This document shows positions 52,582 through 60,830 of a stretch of 64,000 nucleotides of DNA, one piece after another. The translations under genes and the position numbers were made by a program. The stretch covers positions 558,001 through 622,000 of the forward strand of contig NC_008541.1 in the NCBI RefSeq assembly GCF_000196235.1, in the 5' to 3' direction. The notes below the pieces were generated by a model. It had not been told where the DNA came from, made no database searches, and saw only the letters and a program-made list of their open reading frames with translations. Origin of the DNA: Arthrobacter sp. FB24 (lineage in GTDB: Bacteria > Actinomycetota > Actinomycetes > Actinomycetales > Micrococcaceae). Positions within the stretch are counted from its first letter, which is position 1. Each line of letters starts with the position of its first letter.

Positions 52582-53583
52582 TTAGTCCTTGCTGCTGAAG
52601 GCGGCGTCGAAGGACGTCTGGGAGGCGGGGAAGTCGAATTTTTTGAGGGCGGCGAGGGCTTCGGGGGCGCCGTGGAGGCGGTCCATGCCGGCGTCTTCCC
52701 ATTCGACGGAGATGGGACCGTCATAGCCGATCGCGGTGAGGGCGCGGAAGGATGATTCCCAGGGGACGTCTCCGCGGCCTGCGGAGACGAAGTCCCAGCC
52801 GCGGCGGGGGTCGCCCCAGGGCAGGTGGGAGCCGAGGACGGTGTTCCGGCCGGTGGGGCGGAGCTTGGTGTCCTTGCAGTCCACGTGGTAGATCCGGTCC
52901 TTGAAGTCCCAGATGAAGGAGACGGGGTCGATGCCCTGCCACATGAAGTGGGACGGGTCCCAGTTCAGGCCGAACGCTTCGCGGTGGCCGATCGCTTCGA
53001 GGGTGCGCACGGTGGTCCAGTAGTCGTAGGCGATTTCGGAGGGGTGGACTTCGTGGGCGAAGCGGACGCCGCATTCGTCGAAGACGTCCAGGATGGGGTT
53101 CCAGCGGTCCGCGAAGTCCTGGTACCCGGCCTCGATGACCTTTTCCGGGACGGGCGGGAACATGGCGACGTATTGCCAGATGGAGGAGCCGGTGAAGCCG
53201 ACGACGGTGTCCACGCCGAGGGCTTTGGCGAGCCGGGCGGTGTGTTTCATTTCTTCGGCGGCGCGGGTGCGTACGCCTTCGGGGTCGCCGTCGCCCCAGA
53301 CCTTGGATCCGACGATCGCTTCGTGGCGGAAGTCGATGGGGTCATCGCAGACGGCCTGGCCCTTGAGGTGGTTGGAGATGGCCCAGACCTTCAGGTTGTA
53401 CTTTTCCAGGACGGCGAGCTTGGACTGGACGTAGCCGGGTTCGTCCCAGCGCCAGGCGTCCAGGTGGTCCCCGGACACGGCGATTTCGAGGCCGTCGTAG
53501 CCCCAGCCGGAGGCCAGGCGGGCGACTTCCTCGAAGGGGAGGTCGGCCCACTGGCCGGTGAACAGGGTGTACGGGCGGGGCAT
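52582..53583 (-). CDS. Sugar phosphate isomerase/epimerase-family TIM-barrel protein B1, 333 aa
   Basis: AP-endonuclease-2-like TIM barrel. FEEVARLASGWGYDGLEIAVSG starts the barrel, and metal ligands are in FAHEVHPSEIAYDY, FGLNWDPSHF, IYHVDCKDTKL and ISVEWEDAGMD (Glu, Asp/His, His, Glu set). This long variant (about 330 residues) resembles the proteins that carry out beta-elimination or hydration of 3-keto-glycosides, for example LgdB- and DgpC/CarC-type enzymes, rather than true phosphate-sugar isomerases. It is one base from dehydrogenase B (TGACATG). The exact step is inference. Confidence 0.87.
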   Translation of the reverse strand: MPRPYTLFTGQWADLPFEEVARLASGWGYDGLEIAVSGDHLDAWRWDEPGYVQSKLAVLEKYNLKVWAISNHLKGQAVCDDPIDFRHEAIVGSKVWGDGDPEGVRTRAAEEMKHTARLAKALGVDTVVGFTGSSIWQYVAMFPPVPEKVIEAGYQDFADRWNPILDVFDECGVRFAHEVHPSEIAYDYWTTVRTLEAIGHREAFGLNWDPSHFMWQGIDPVSFIWDFKDRIYHVDCKDTKLRPTGRNTVLGSHLPWGDPRRGWDFVSAGRGDVPWESSFRALTAIGYDGPISVEWEDAGMDRLHGAPEALAALKKFDFPASQTSFDAAFSSKD

Positions 53584-53584
53584 G

Positions 53585-54781
53585 TCAGGCTCCTTCGGTT
53601 ACGGGGACAGGGGAAGCGGCGAGCTGGATGATGGAGGATTTGGCGTTGGCGGATTCTTCGATGGCGGCCAGCACCCGCTGCACGGCCAGTCCGTCCTCGA
53701 ACGACGGCGAGGGCGGAGTGCCGCCGTCGATTGCGGCCAGGAAGTCCCGGATCTCGTGCGTGAAGGTGTGTTCCCAGCCGATCACGTGGCCCTGCGGCCA
53801 CCAGGCAGCCATGTAGGGGTGTTCGGGTTCGTTGACCAGGATCCGGCGGAACCCCTGTTCGCGGGCCGGCAGGGTGGCGTCGAGGAAGCCGAGTTCGTTG
53901 ATGGCTTCGAGGTCGAACAGCAGGGAGCCCTTGTCCCCGTAGATCTCCAGCTTCAGGGAGTTCTTCTGTCCCGTGGCCATGCGGGAGACTTCCACCGAGG
54001 CGATGGTCCCGGAGTCCAGGGTGAGCGTGGCCCAGGCGGCGTCGTCGACCGTTACCTCTTCGGGGCCGTCCGCCCCGGGGCGGCTGGACACGAAGGTGTG
54101 CAGCCGGCCGGAGACCTCGGTGACATGGCCGCCGAGCAGGAACATGACCTGGTCGATCGCGTGGGAGGCGATGTCGCCCAGCGCCCCGGACCCGGCGGTT
54201 TCCTTACGCAAACGCCAGGTCATCGGTGATTCGGCGTCCGTGAGCCAGTCCTGCAGGTAGGCGGCGCGGACGTGCCGGACCGTCCCGAGCCGGCCTTCGG
54301 AGATGAGTTCCTTCGCGAGGGCCAGTGCCGGGACACGGCGGTAGTTGAAACCGATCATGGACTGCACGCCGCGTTCCCGGGCGGACCGGGCAGCGTCCGC
54401 CATGGCTTCGGCCTCGGCCAGGGTGTTGGCCAGGGGCTTCTCGACCAGGACATGTTTGCCTGCCTCGAGCGCCGCGATGGCAATCTCGGCATGCATCCAG
54501 CCCGGCGCGCAGATATCCACGACGTGGATGTCGTCCCGGTCAAGGACCGAGCGCCAGTCCGTCGCCGACTCGGCCCAGCCGTATCTCGCGGCGGCCGCCG
54601 CGACCTGCCCCGCGTCCCGGCCCACGAGCACTTTTTGCTCGAAGGCCGGGACATCGAAGTACGAGGCCACGTTGCGCCAGGCGTTCGAATGGGCCTTGCC
54701 CATAAACGCGTAGCCGATCATCGCCACACCCAGCGGCGGGTTGTCCGGGTTGGTGCCGTCCGTGCTTTCGGGGGAGTTCAT
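53585..54781 (-). CDS. Gfo/Idh/MocA-family dehydrogenase B (levoglucosan-dehydrogenase-like), 398 aa
   Basis: NAD-dependent glycoside C3-dehydrogenase candidate. GVAMIGYAFMGKAHSNAW, then DDIHVVDICAPGWMHAEIAIAALEAGKHVLVEKPL (about 83-117), FNYRRVPALALAKELI, and AAYLQDW with GSGALGDIASHAIDQ form the pattern of the levoglucosan-dehydrogenase branch, which oxidises C3 of an anhydrosugar or glycoside. About 400 residues fits that branch. ATG 54781 follows AGGA. It is adjacent to a TIM-barrel protein as in known oxidation-elimination operons. The natural substrate cannot be read from sequence. Confidence 0.88.
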   Translation of the reverse strand: MNSPESTDGTNPDNPPLGVAMIGYAFMGKAHSNAWRNVASYFDVPAFEQKVLVGRDAGQVAAAAARYGWAESATDWRSVLDRDDIHVVDICAPGWMHAEIAIAALEAGKHVLVEKPLANTLAEAEAMADAARSARERGVQSMIGFNYRRVPALALAKELISEGRLGTVRHVRAAYLQDWLTDAESPMTWRLRKETAGSGALGDIASHAIDQVMFLLGGHVTEVSGRLHTFVSSRPGADGPEEVTVDDAAWATLTLDSGTIASVEVSRMATGQKNSLKLEIYGDKGSLLFDLEAINELGFLDATLPAREQGFRRILVNEPEHPYMAAWWPQGHVIGWEHTFTHEIRDFLAAIDGGTPPSPSFEDGLAVQRVLAAIEESANAKSSIIQLAASPVPVTEGA

Positions 54782-54791
54782 TGCGTGAGTC

Positions 54792-55910
54792 CTAGAGAGT
54801 GGAAGCGGTGGGGTTCCAGTCCTCGGGGAGGGCCGGGGACGCGGGCGCGGAGCTTTCGACGTTGACAAACGTTCCGGATTCAACGGACTCGGAAATCGAG
54901 ACCATGGTGTCCAGCACGTGGTAGGCGAGGTTGCCCGTGGCACGATGCGGTACCCCGGCCCGGATGGACCTGGCCATGTCCAGAACGCCCATGCCGCGGC
55001 CGTTGGACGGGCCGGTGGCGGGAATGACGGTCCACTCTTCGTCGCCCGCGCGCCAGAGCCGCACGTCTCCGTCGAAGTAGTTTGGATCCGGTAGGGAAAT
55101 GGTGGCTTCCGTGCCGGTGATTTCCATGAAGCCCATCCGCTGCCGCGGCGACTCGAATGAGAAGACGCTGTGCGAGGACTGGCCGCCCTCGAACTGGGCC
55201 ATCGCGGACACGTGGGTGGGCACCTCTACCGTGAATTCCTCGCCCAGCTTGGGGCCGGAGCCGATGACCCGGACTTCCTTGGACTTGGAGCCGATCGCAG
55301 CCACCTTGCGCACGGAACCGAACGTCTGGACCAGCGCGGTGAGGTAGTACGGGCCCATGTCGAACAGGGGACCGGCGCCGTACTGGAAAAGGAACGCCGG
55401 ATTCGGGTGCCAGGATTCCGGTCCCGGCGTCTGGAACGTGGTCATGGCGGTCAGCGGGGTGCCGATGTCGCCGCGTTCGATCAGCCGCCGGGCCGTCTGC
55501 AGACCGGCGCCGAGGAAGGTGTCCGGGGCGCAGCCGAGCCGCAGCCCTGCGGCATCAGCGGCCTTCAGCAGCCCCAGCCCGGATTCGCGGTCCAGCGAGA
55601 ACGGCTTTTCGGTCCAGACGTGTTTGCCGGCGTTGACGGCGGCGGTCGCCACCTCCACGTGCGCGGCCGGGATGGTCAGGTTGACGATGATTTCGACGTC
55701 GGGATGGTTCAGGGCGGCGTCCACCCCGCCGTACTCGGCGATCCCGTATTCCTTCGCCCGTGCGGCTGCAGCGTCCTCGAAGAGGTCGGCGATGACATGG
55801 ACCTTCAGGTCCGGGAAGTCGGTCAGGTTGTCCAAGTACTGCTTGCTGATGTTTCCGGCGCCGATGACGGCGACGCCCACCGGGCCTTTCCTCATGGAAG
55901 AAGTGCTCAT
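54792..55910 (-). CDS. Gfo/Idh/MocA-family dehydrogenase C, 372 aa
   Basis: Third oxidoreductase of the operon. Rossmann start VGVAVIGAGNISKQYLDNL, motif VNLTIPAAHVEVATAAVNAGKHVWTEKPFS, and the C-terminal sheet with FDMGPYYLTALVQTFG are typical. It differs from dehydrogenase B in lacking the A-Y-L-Q-D-W block, so a different step such as back-reduction of a 3-keto sugar is plausible. ATG 55910 overlaps the stop of the upstream isomerase gene as ATGA; the gap to dehydrogenase B is ten bases. Confidence 0.88.
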   Translation of the reverse strand: MSTSSMRKGPVGVAVIGAGNISKQYLDNLTDFPDLKVHVIADLFEDAAAARAKEYGIAEYGGVDAALNHPDVEIIVNLTIPAAHVEVATAAVNAGKHVWTEKPFSLDRESGLGLLKAADAAGLRLGCAPDTFLGAGLQTARRLIERGDIGTPLTAMTTFQTPGPESWHPNPAFLFQYGAGPLFDMGPYYLTALVQTFGSVRKVAAIGSKSKEVRVIGSGPKLGEEFTVEVPTHVSAMAQFEGGQSSHSVFSFESPRQRMGFMEITGTEATISLPDPNYFDGDVRLWRAGDEEWTVIPATGPSNGRGMGVLDMARSIRAGVPHRATGNLAYHVLDTMVSISESVESGTFVNVESSAPASPALPEDWNPTASTL

Positions 55911-56671
55911 GCCCGTGCTCCTTCGGACTGGGCGCCTTCGCTGGCTCCGGCGTTCAGGAACTCCAGGCTCTGGGCGATGCCGTCGAAGATGTCGCCGGAG
56001 TAGTCGTCGAACTCCACCACGCCCACTTCCAGGGACTTGGCCGCGCCGATGACGTCCCACACGGCGATTTTGCCCTGGCCGGCGGGCTGCTGCGCCTTGG
56101 TGTCCGTGTTGATGGGGCCGTCCTTGATGTGGATGAACTTCACCCGGTCGCCGAGTTTGGTCAGGATGGCCACGGGGTCCTGGCCTCCGACGGCAACCCA
56201 GTAGGTGTCCACTTCCAAGACCAATTCGGGGTCCAGGAGGTCGGCGAAATATTCCAGTGCCGTGCGGCCGTCGATGGTGGACTCCAGTTCCCAGGCGTGG
56301 TTGTGGTAGCCGACGCGGATGCCGTATTCGGCGCCCTTCTTCGCTGCAGCGTTGAGTTTCGCAGCCGTGGCCTGGATGTCCTCGGCCTTCTGCCAGTGCT
56401 CGGCCGGCAGGAACGGGTCGATGACGGTGCTGATGCCGAGTTCCTTGGCGGCGGCGAAGATCTCGTCCTGATCCTGGCTGAGCAGGGGAGCGTGGCCTGA
56501 CGGTGCAGTGAGGCCGTTCTCTTTCAGGGCGGCGCCGAGCTCCTTGGCCGTGGCCAGGAAGTTATAGGGCTCAACCTGGGTGAAGCCGATCTCAGCGACC
56601 TTTCGGATGGTGCCTGGCAGGTCTTCCTGGATGGCATTGCGCAGGGTGTAGAGCTGGAGTGAATAAGACAT
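55907..56671 (-). CDS. Sugar phosphate isomerase/epimerase-family TIM-barrel protein B2, 254 aa
   Basis: Shorter AP-endonuclease-2-like barrel. SYSLQLYTLRNAIQEDLPGTIRKVAEIGFTQVEPYNF opens it (about residues 2-39), IRVGYHNHAWELE and LELVLEVDTYWVAVGGQDP-like strands (here PELVLEVDTYWVAVGG), and KFIHIKDGP carry the usual His/Glu/Asp metal ligands. Together with the longer barrel at 52582 it provides two lyase/hydratase candidates, as in the four-enzyme levoglucosan pathway. The leader to this gene (56672-56726) contains a repeated CTAAAAG on the plus strand. Confidence 0.88.
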   Translation of the reverse strand: MSYSLQLYTLRNAIQEDLPGTIRKVAEIGFTQVEPYNFLATAKELGAALKENGLTAPSGHAPLLSQDQDEIFAAAKELGISTVIDPFLPAEHWQKAEDIQATAAKLNAAAKKGAEYGIRVGYHNHAWELESTIDGRTALEYFADLLDPELVLEVDTYWVAVGGQDPVAILTKLGDRVKFIHIKDGPINTDTKAQQPAGQGKIAVWDVIGAAKSLEVGVVEFDDYSGDIFDGIAQSLEFLNAGASEGAQSEGARA

Positions 56672-56726
56672 GTCGTTCCTTTGCGGTTGTACTAAAAGTT
56701 CTTCTAAAAGAGGCGTGCGGCGCTGG

Positions 56727-57620
56727 TTAGCGGCCGGCGAGGGATCCGCCGATGCCGCCGACGCTGAAGTACTTGTTCAGGGTGGCGAAGACGATGACGG
56801 GCGGGAGCATCATGACTACGGCCAGGGCCATGACGGAGGTCCAGTCGGTGGCGTTCTGCTGGAAGAAGGACTGGACGCCCATGGGGAGGGTGAAGATCTC
56901 GTTGGAGCGCAGGAAGACGATGGCTACGAGGTAGTCGTTCCAGGCCAGCAGGAAGGCGAAGATCGCGGTGGAGAGGATTCCGGGGAGTGAGTTGCGGAGT
57001 ACCACTTTGGTGAAGGAGCCGAAGACGGAGCAGCCGTCGATCCAGGACGCTTCCTCGAGGCTGATGGGGATGGAGTCGAAGTAGGCGGCCATCATCCAGG
57101 TGGCTACGGTCATGGTGGAGCCGACGTAGATGATGGTAATGCCCAGAAGGTTGTCCACCAGACCCATGCCGGCGAAGAGGATGAACAGCGGGACCACCGA
57201 GGTGATGATGGGCAAGGACTGCATGACGAACAGCAGCAGGGAGTATCCGGAGACGGCTTTGGACCGGCCGCGGGAGAGGACGTAGCCGGCGGGTGCGGCG
57301 ACGGCCACGGAGACTGTCACGGTGGCGAGTGTGGTGATGAGGCTGTTCTGCAGCCAGGTGGCGGCGAGGGTTCCGGAGAAGACGTTGGCGAGGTTTTCGA
57401 AGGTCAGGCCTTTGGCGGTGCTGGTCGGTCCGGGGGTGAAGGCGAGCACGACGGTGACCATGATGGGGACGAGGACTATTGCGGTGATGGCCAGGATCGC
57501 GACGAACCGCCACCATTGGCCGCGGTGGCCGGCTTCGGAGAGGACGCGTAGGTTTTTGGCCGGGCCCGCGACGCCGAGGACTGGGCCGGACTCGGGATGG
57601 GCGTGGACTGCTGCGCTCAT
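56727..57620 (-). CDS. Carbohydrate ABC transporter permease 2 (MalG type), 297 aa
   Basis: Inner-membrane importer subunit with six predicted helices. The coupling-helix (EAA) motif is EEASWIDGCSVFGSFTKVVL, preceded by YVLSRGRSKAVSGYSLLLFVMQ. A 30-residue cytoplasmic lead precedes the first helix (FVAILAITAIVLVPIMVTVVL). ATG 57620 overlaps the stop of permease 1 (TAATG). No ATPase gene is in the operon, so a shared MsiK-type ATPase elsewhere probably powers it. Confidence 0.93.
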   Translation of the reverse strand: MSAAVHAHPESGPVLGVAGPAKNLRVLSEAGHRGQWWRFVAILAITAIVLVPIMVTVVLAFTPGPTSTAKGLTFENLANVFSGTLAATWLQNSLITTLATVTVSVAVAAPAGYVLSRGRSKAVSGYSLLLFVMQSLPIITSVVPLFILFAGMGLVDNLLGITIIYVGSTMTVATWMMAAYFDSIPISLEEASWIDGCSVFGSFTKVVLRNSLPGILSTAIFAFLLAWNDYLVAIVFLRSNEIFTLPMGVQSFFQQNATDWTSVMALAVVMMLPPVIVFATLNKYFSVGGIGGSLAGR

Positions 57621-58579
57621 TATTCGACGCTCGACTTTCGGATCTGGCGGTACAGGAGGACGGAGATGACTACCAGGGTCATGGTCATGAGGAAGGCGAT
57701 GGCGACGCCGGGGCCGGTGGCGAAGTCCTGGAAGACCGTGCGGTAGGCCAGGACCACCAGGGAGGTGGTGGCGCTGACCGGGCCGCCGCCGGTGAGCAGG
57801 TAGATGGTGGGGAAGTCGTTGACGCAGAAGATGGTCATCAGGATCCAGCTGATGTAGGTGGAGCGGGCGATCAGCGGGAGGGTGATCTGGCTGAACTGCT
57901 GCCAGCGGGTGGCGCCGTCCATGCTGGCAGCCTCGTAGACGGTGGTGTCCACGGAGGCCAGGGCGGCCGAAATCATCATCATCATGAACGGGAAGCTGAC
58001 CCAGACCTTGAACACCATGACCGTGATGGCAGCGAGGTTGGGATCGGCCAGGAACAGGGGCGTTCCCAGGCCGAGGTTCCGGAACAGGGACGGGATCAGG
58101 CTGTCCGGGGTGGCGACCAGCCAGTTCCATGCTGTGGAGGACACTACGATCGGCACGACCCAGGGCAGGAGCAGCAGGACCTTGAAGGTTCCGCCGGCGG
58201 GGATTTTGGTGCGGAGCAGGAGCGCGAGTCCCAGGCCGACGAGCCACGAGCCGAACACGCCCACGATGGTGAACATCAGGGTGAACTGGGCCGCTTTCCA
58301 GAATGCGGGTGAAGACAGGACGGTGGCGAAGTTCTCCCCGCCAACGAAGTTGCCGGTCTGAATCAGTGAACCGTCGTGCGTGGCCTGCACGCCGGCGTGA
58401 ATAAGGGGATAGCCGTGGATCAGGACGAGCAGGATGACCGAGGGCAAGAGGAGCCAGAAGAAGGTCCGGCTGGTCTGCGCGCTGAGCTTGCTCTTGCGGT
58501 TGGCGGGGCCGCCGGGCCCGCCGGGGGCAACTCCCCGGCGGGCCCGGCTGAGGCCGGATTGGGCTGTAGTCAGTGCCAT
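57620..58579 (-). CDS. Carbohydrate ABC transporter permease 1 (MalF type), 319 aa
   Basis: Six-helix importer subunit partnering permease 2. A basic N-terminal 35 residues lead to helix one (FFWLLLPSVILLVLIHGYPL). The EAA loop is YEAASMDGATRWQQFSQITLPLI. The extracytoplasmic loop after helix one (LIQTGNFVGGENFATVLSS) is typical of MalF-like proteins in actinobacteria. It starts 11 bases after the binding-protein gene. Confidence 0.93.
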   Translation of the reverse strand: MALTTAQSGLSRARRGVAPGGPGGPANRKSKLSAQTSRTFFWLLLPSVILLVLIHGYPLIHAGVQATHDGSLIQTGNFVGGENFATVLSSPAFWKAAQFTLMFTIVGVFGSWLVGLGLALLLRTKIPAGGTFKVLLLLPWVVPIVVSSTAWNWLVATPDSLIPSLFRNLGLGTPLFLADPNLAAITVMVFKVWVSFPFMMMMISAALASVDTTVYEAASMDGATRWQQFSQITLPLIARSTYISWILMTIFCVNDFPTIYLLTGGGPVSATTSLVVLAYRTVFQDFATGPGVAIAFLMTMTLVVISVLLYRQIRKSSVE

Positions 58580-58590
58580 GGAAGGTCCGT

Positions 58591-59913
58591 TTACTTCTTC
58601 AGGACCGATTCGAGGCCGGACTGGAACGTCTGCAGGGCAGTCTTGGCGTCAGCCTTGCCGGTGAGGATCGTCTGGCTGAACTGGTTCAGGGCCTGTCCGC
58701 CGTCCAGCGCCGCGAGGTTAGCGTTCAAGGTCTTGCCCTGGGCGGCAAAGGTCTTGGCGATCGGCTGCCAGTCCTTGACGATCTTTACGTTATTGGGATC
58801 ATTGGCGAATTCGGGCAATTCCGTAATCGACTTGAAGACCGGGAGGGCAGACATCAGCTTCTGGCGCCACAGTTCCTTGAGCTGGCCCAGGTAGTACACC
58901 AGGAAGGCCTCGGATGCTTCCTGAGACGGAGTGTTCGTGTACATCATGATGTTGTTCGGGAAGACGATGGTGGCCTTGTCGCCGTGCGGTCCGGTGATGG
59001 GGTCCGCAACGAGCAGATCTCCGGAAGTGTCGCCGACGCGCTGCGGCACGTTGACCTGGAACAGGCCGAACCCGGCCTTGCCGTCCTTCCACTGCGCGGA
59101 CATGTTGTCCGTGGTGTAGCTGACGGCGGCCGGATCGACGATTCCGTTGGACACCAGCTCAAGGACGAATTCCATGGCTTCCACGTTGCGGTCGTTCATC
59201 AGGTCCAGTTCGCCGTCCTTGTTCCAGACGCCGCCGCCATTGTTGACCATCATCATGATCATGGAGTGGTTGCCGTAGTTGTTGCCGGCGCCTGCACCGG
59301 TGGTGAAGCCGAAGGCTCCGACCTTCTTGAGCGCCTTGCCGGCTTCCAGGAGGGACGGCCAGTCGGTGGGGAGTCCTACGCCCGCCTTCTCGAACAGCGA
59401 CTTGCGGTACCAGAACACGCGCATGTCCAGCTGCCAGGGGACAGCGACGTAGCCCTTGTCGGACTTGAAGGGGTCGAGGACGCCGGGAAGGAAGTCATCG
59501 AACTGGCCGTTCTCCTTCAGCTTGTCAATGACCTTGTCCGCGTACGCGATCTGGCCCTGCTGCTCAAACTGGAAGGCCTGGAAGCCGCCGCCGGTGGACA
59601 CCGCGGGACCGGTCTTCGACGCGATGGCCGAGGAGAACGTCTGGTAGAAGTTGTTCCACTGGATGATCTGGTAGCTGGCTTTGCTGCCGGATCCGGAGAA
59701 CCCTTCTGCGAGCTTCTTGGCGGCGTCGTTGTAAGCGGGGGTGGCCCACGGCATGTCCCAGAACTTGATCGTCCCGCCCGCGCCGCCTCCGCCCTGCGAA
59801 GCGGAACCGCCGCCGCAGGCGGCCAGGAGGGGAGCAGAGGCCGCGGCGGCTGCGAAGCCCAGGAACCCCCGCCGGGAGAAGGCGGAAGAGGCGATGGACG
59901 GTTTGGTAGACAC
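58591..59913 (-). CDS. ABC transporter sugar-binding lipoprotein, 440 aa
   Basis: Family 1 extracellular solute-binding protein. The signal has a twin-arginine motif (FSRRGFLGFA) and ends in a lipobox (LLAAC), so it is probably Tat-exported and lipidated. The mature part starts IKFWDMPWATPAYND and has many Trp/Tyr residues suited to sugar stacking (WQLDMRVFWYRKS). GTG 59913 follows AAAGGA. A hairpin lies just ahead of the ribosome site and could stabilise this transcript segment, giving more binding protein than permease. Confidence 0.93.
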   Translation of the reverse strand: MSTKPSIASSAFSRRGFLGFAAAAASAPLLAACGGGSASQGGGGAGGTIKFWDMPWATPAYNDAAKKLAEGFSGSGSKASYQIIQWNNFYQTFSSAIASKTGPAVSTGGGFQAFQFEQQGQIAYADKVIDKLKENGQFDDFLPGVLDPFKSDKGYVAVPWQLDMRVFWYRKSLFEKAGVGLPTDWPSLLEAGKALKKVGAFGFTTGAGAGNNYGNHSMIMMMVNNGGGVWNKDGELDLMNDRNVEAMEFVLELVSNGIVDPAAVSYTTDNMSAQWKDGKAGFGLFQVNVPQRVGDTSGDLLVADPITGPHGDKATIVFPNNIMMYTNTPSQEASEAFLVYYLGQLKELWRQKLMSALPVFKSITELPEFANDPNNVKIVKDWQPIAKTFAAQGKTLNANLAALDGGQALNQFSQTILTGKADAKTALQTFQSGLESVLKK

Positions 59914-59927
59914 GGTTGTTTCCTTTC

Positions 59928-59958
59928 AGGGCCCGGAGTGACTGAATGCCCGGGCCCT
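59928..59958 (-). repeat. Hairpin ahead of the binding-protein ribosome site
   Basis: AGGGCCCGG (59928-59936) pairs with CCGGGCCCT (59950-59958). On the minus strand no T-run follows; instead GAAAGGAAAC and the GTG of the binding protein follow. It looks like a processing or stabilising hairpin in the mRNA rather than a full terminator. Confidence 0.55.
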
Positions 59959-60020
59959 TCTCGACAATGAGTGGATACTGACTTGAGGAACTGGAACTGC
60001 TGGTGGTTCAGTAGGGCTGT

Positions 60021-60830
60021 CTAGCTGGTGAGTTGGCTGAGGAGTGACATGACGGCGCTGAACCGCGCCAGGTCGTGGGCGGGAGTCCCGGAAGAGATGT
60101 GCGAGTGGACCCGCGACCAGCTGGTCCGGTGGGACGATTCGTACAGTGTGGGGAGCGTCATCGCTCCTTCTGTGGTTACCGAACGGACTTCGGCCGGCCA
60201 GGCTGCTGCGGGGTCAGGCAGTACGACGTCGGTACGCCCGGTTGACGTCAGAACCGTGAGGCTGGCGGTGGCCGGCAGCGCGGAGGTGAGGATACCCTGC
60301 AGGGCGACGGGAATGCCGTCCGCGATGACACCTGAAACCGTGTAGCCGTTGCCGTTGCGCTGGACCATCCGCACATTGCGGACCTCGATGCCGCACTGCA
60401 CCAGGACGGCCAACTGATCCGTCAGCAGGTGAAGCGGATCCGTGCCCGGGACGGCGATGGCAACCGAGTCCAGCAGGAGGGCGTCCTCAAGGGCCGCGGC
60501 GATGGCACCATGCACGTTTTCACTCGTGGAATCCAGCGCCAAGTTTCCGGCCCACTGCAGGTCAAGCACCACCACTGAGCCGGCGGCGTCTGCGACGGCG
60601 GTGAGCCCGGCAGGGTCTTCGGCCACCGGCGCGGACACCACAACGCCTTTGGCTCCGCTGCGGATCGCAGCGGACGCCCGGTCGGTCCAGCCGGCATGGC
60701 CGGCGACGGCGGTGACATCCGCTGCGGACGCACCGGGACCAAAAGAGAGGGGAAGGGAGGCAACGACGGCGGACACTGCACCTGCAGCTTCAGCCTGCGG
60801 ATCCGCGTACACGGACAGCTGCGTGGTCAT
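60021..60830 (-). CDS. Unrecognised protein of the carbohydrate operon, 269 aa
   Basis: No family recognised. It alternates hydrophobic strands and Ala-rich helices (VSAVVASLPLSFGPG, GAKGVVVSAPVAED, SVVVLDLQWAGNLALD, VAIAVPGTDPLHLLTD), suggesting an alpha/beta Rossmann-like fold. The C-terminal part (ALPATASLTVLTSTGRTDVVLPDPAAAWPAEV) resembles the beta domain that follows the NAD fold in Gfo/Idh enzymes. It has no signal peptide or membrane segment. It overlaps the preceding dehydrogenase by ATGA, so the two are made together and may form a complex, perhaps as a non-catalytic partner (inference). Confidence 0.7.
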   Translation of the reverse strand: MTTQLSVYADPQAEAAGAVSAVVASLPLSFGPGASAADVTAVAGHAGWTDRASAAIRSGAKGVVVSAPVAEDPAGLTAVADAAGSVVVLDLQWAGNLALDSTSENVHGAIAAALEDALLLDSVAIAVPGTDPLHLLTDQLAVLVQCGIEVRNVRMVQRNGNGYTVSGVIADGIPVALQGILTSALPATASLTVLTSTGRTDVVLPDPAAAWPAEVRSVTTEGAMTLPTLYESSHRTSWSRVHSHISSGTPAHDLARFSAVMSLLSQLTS

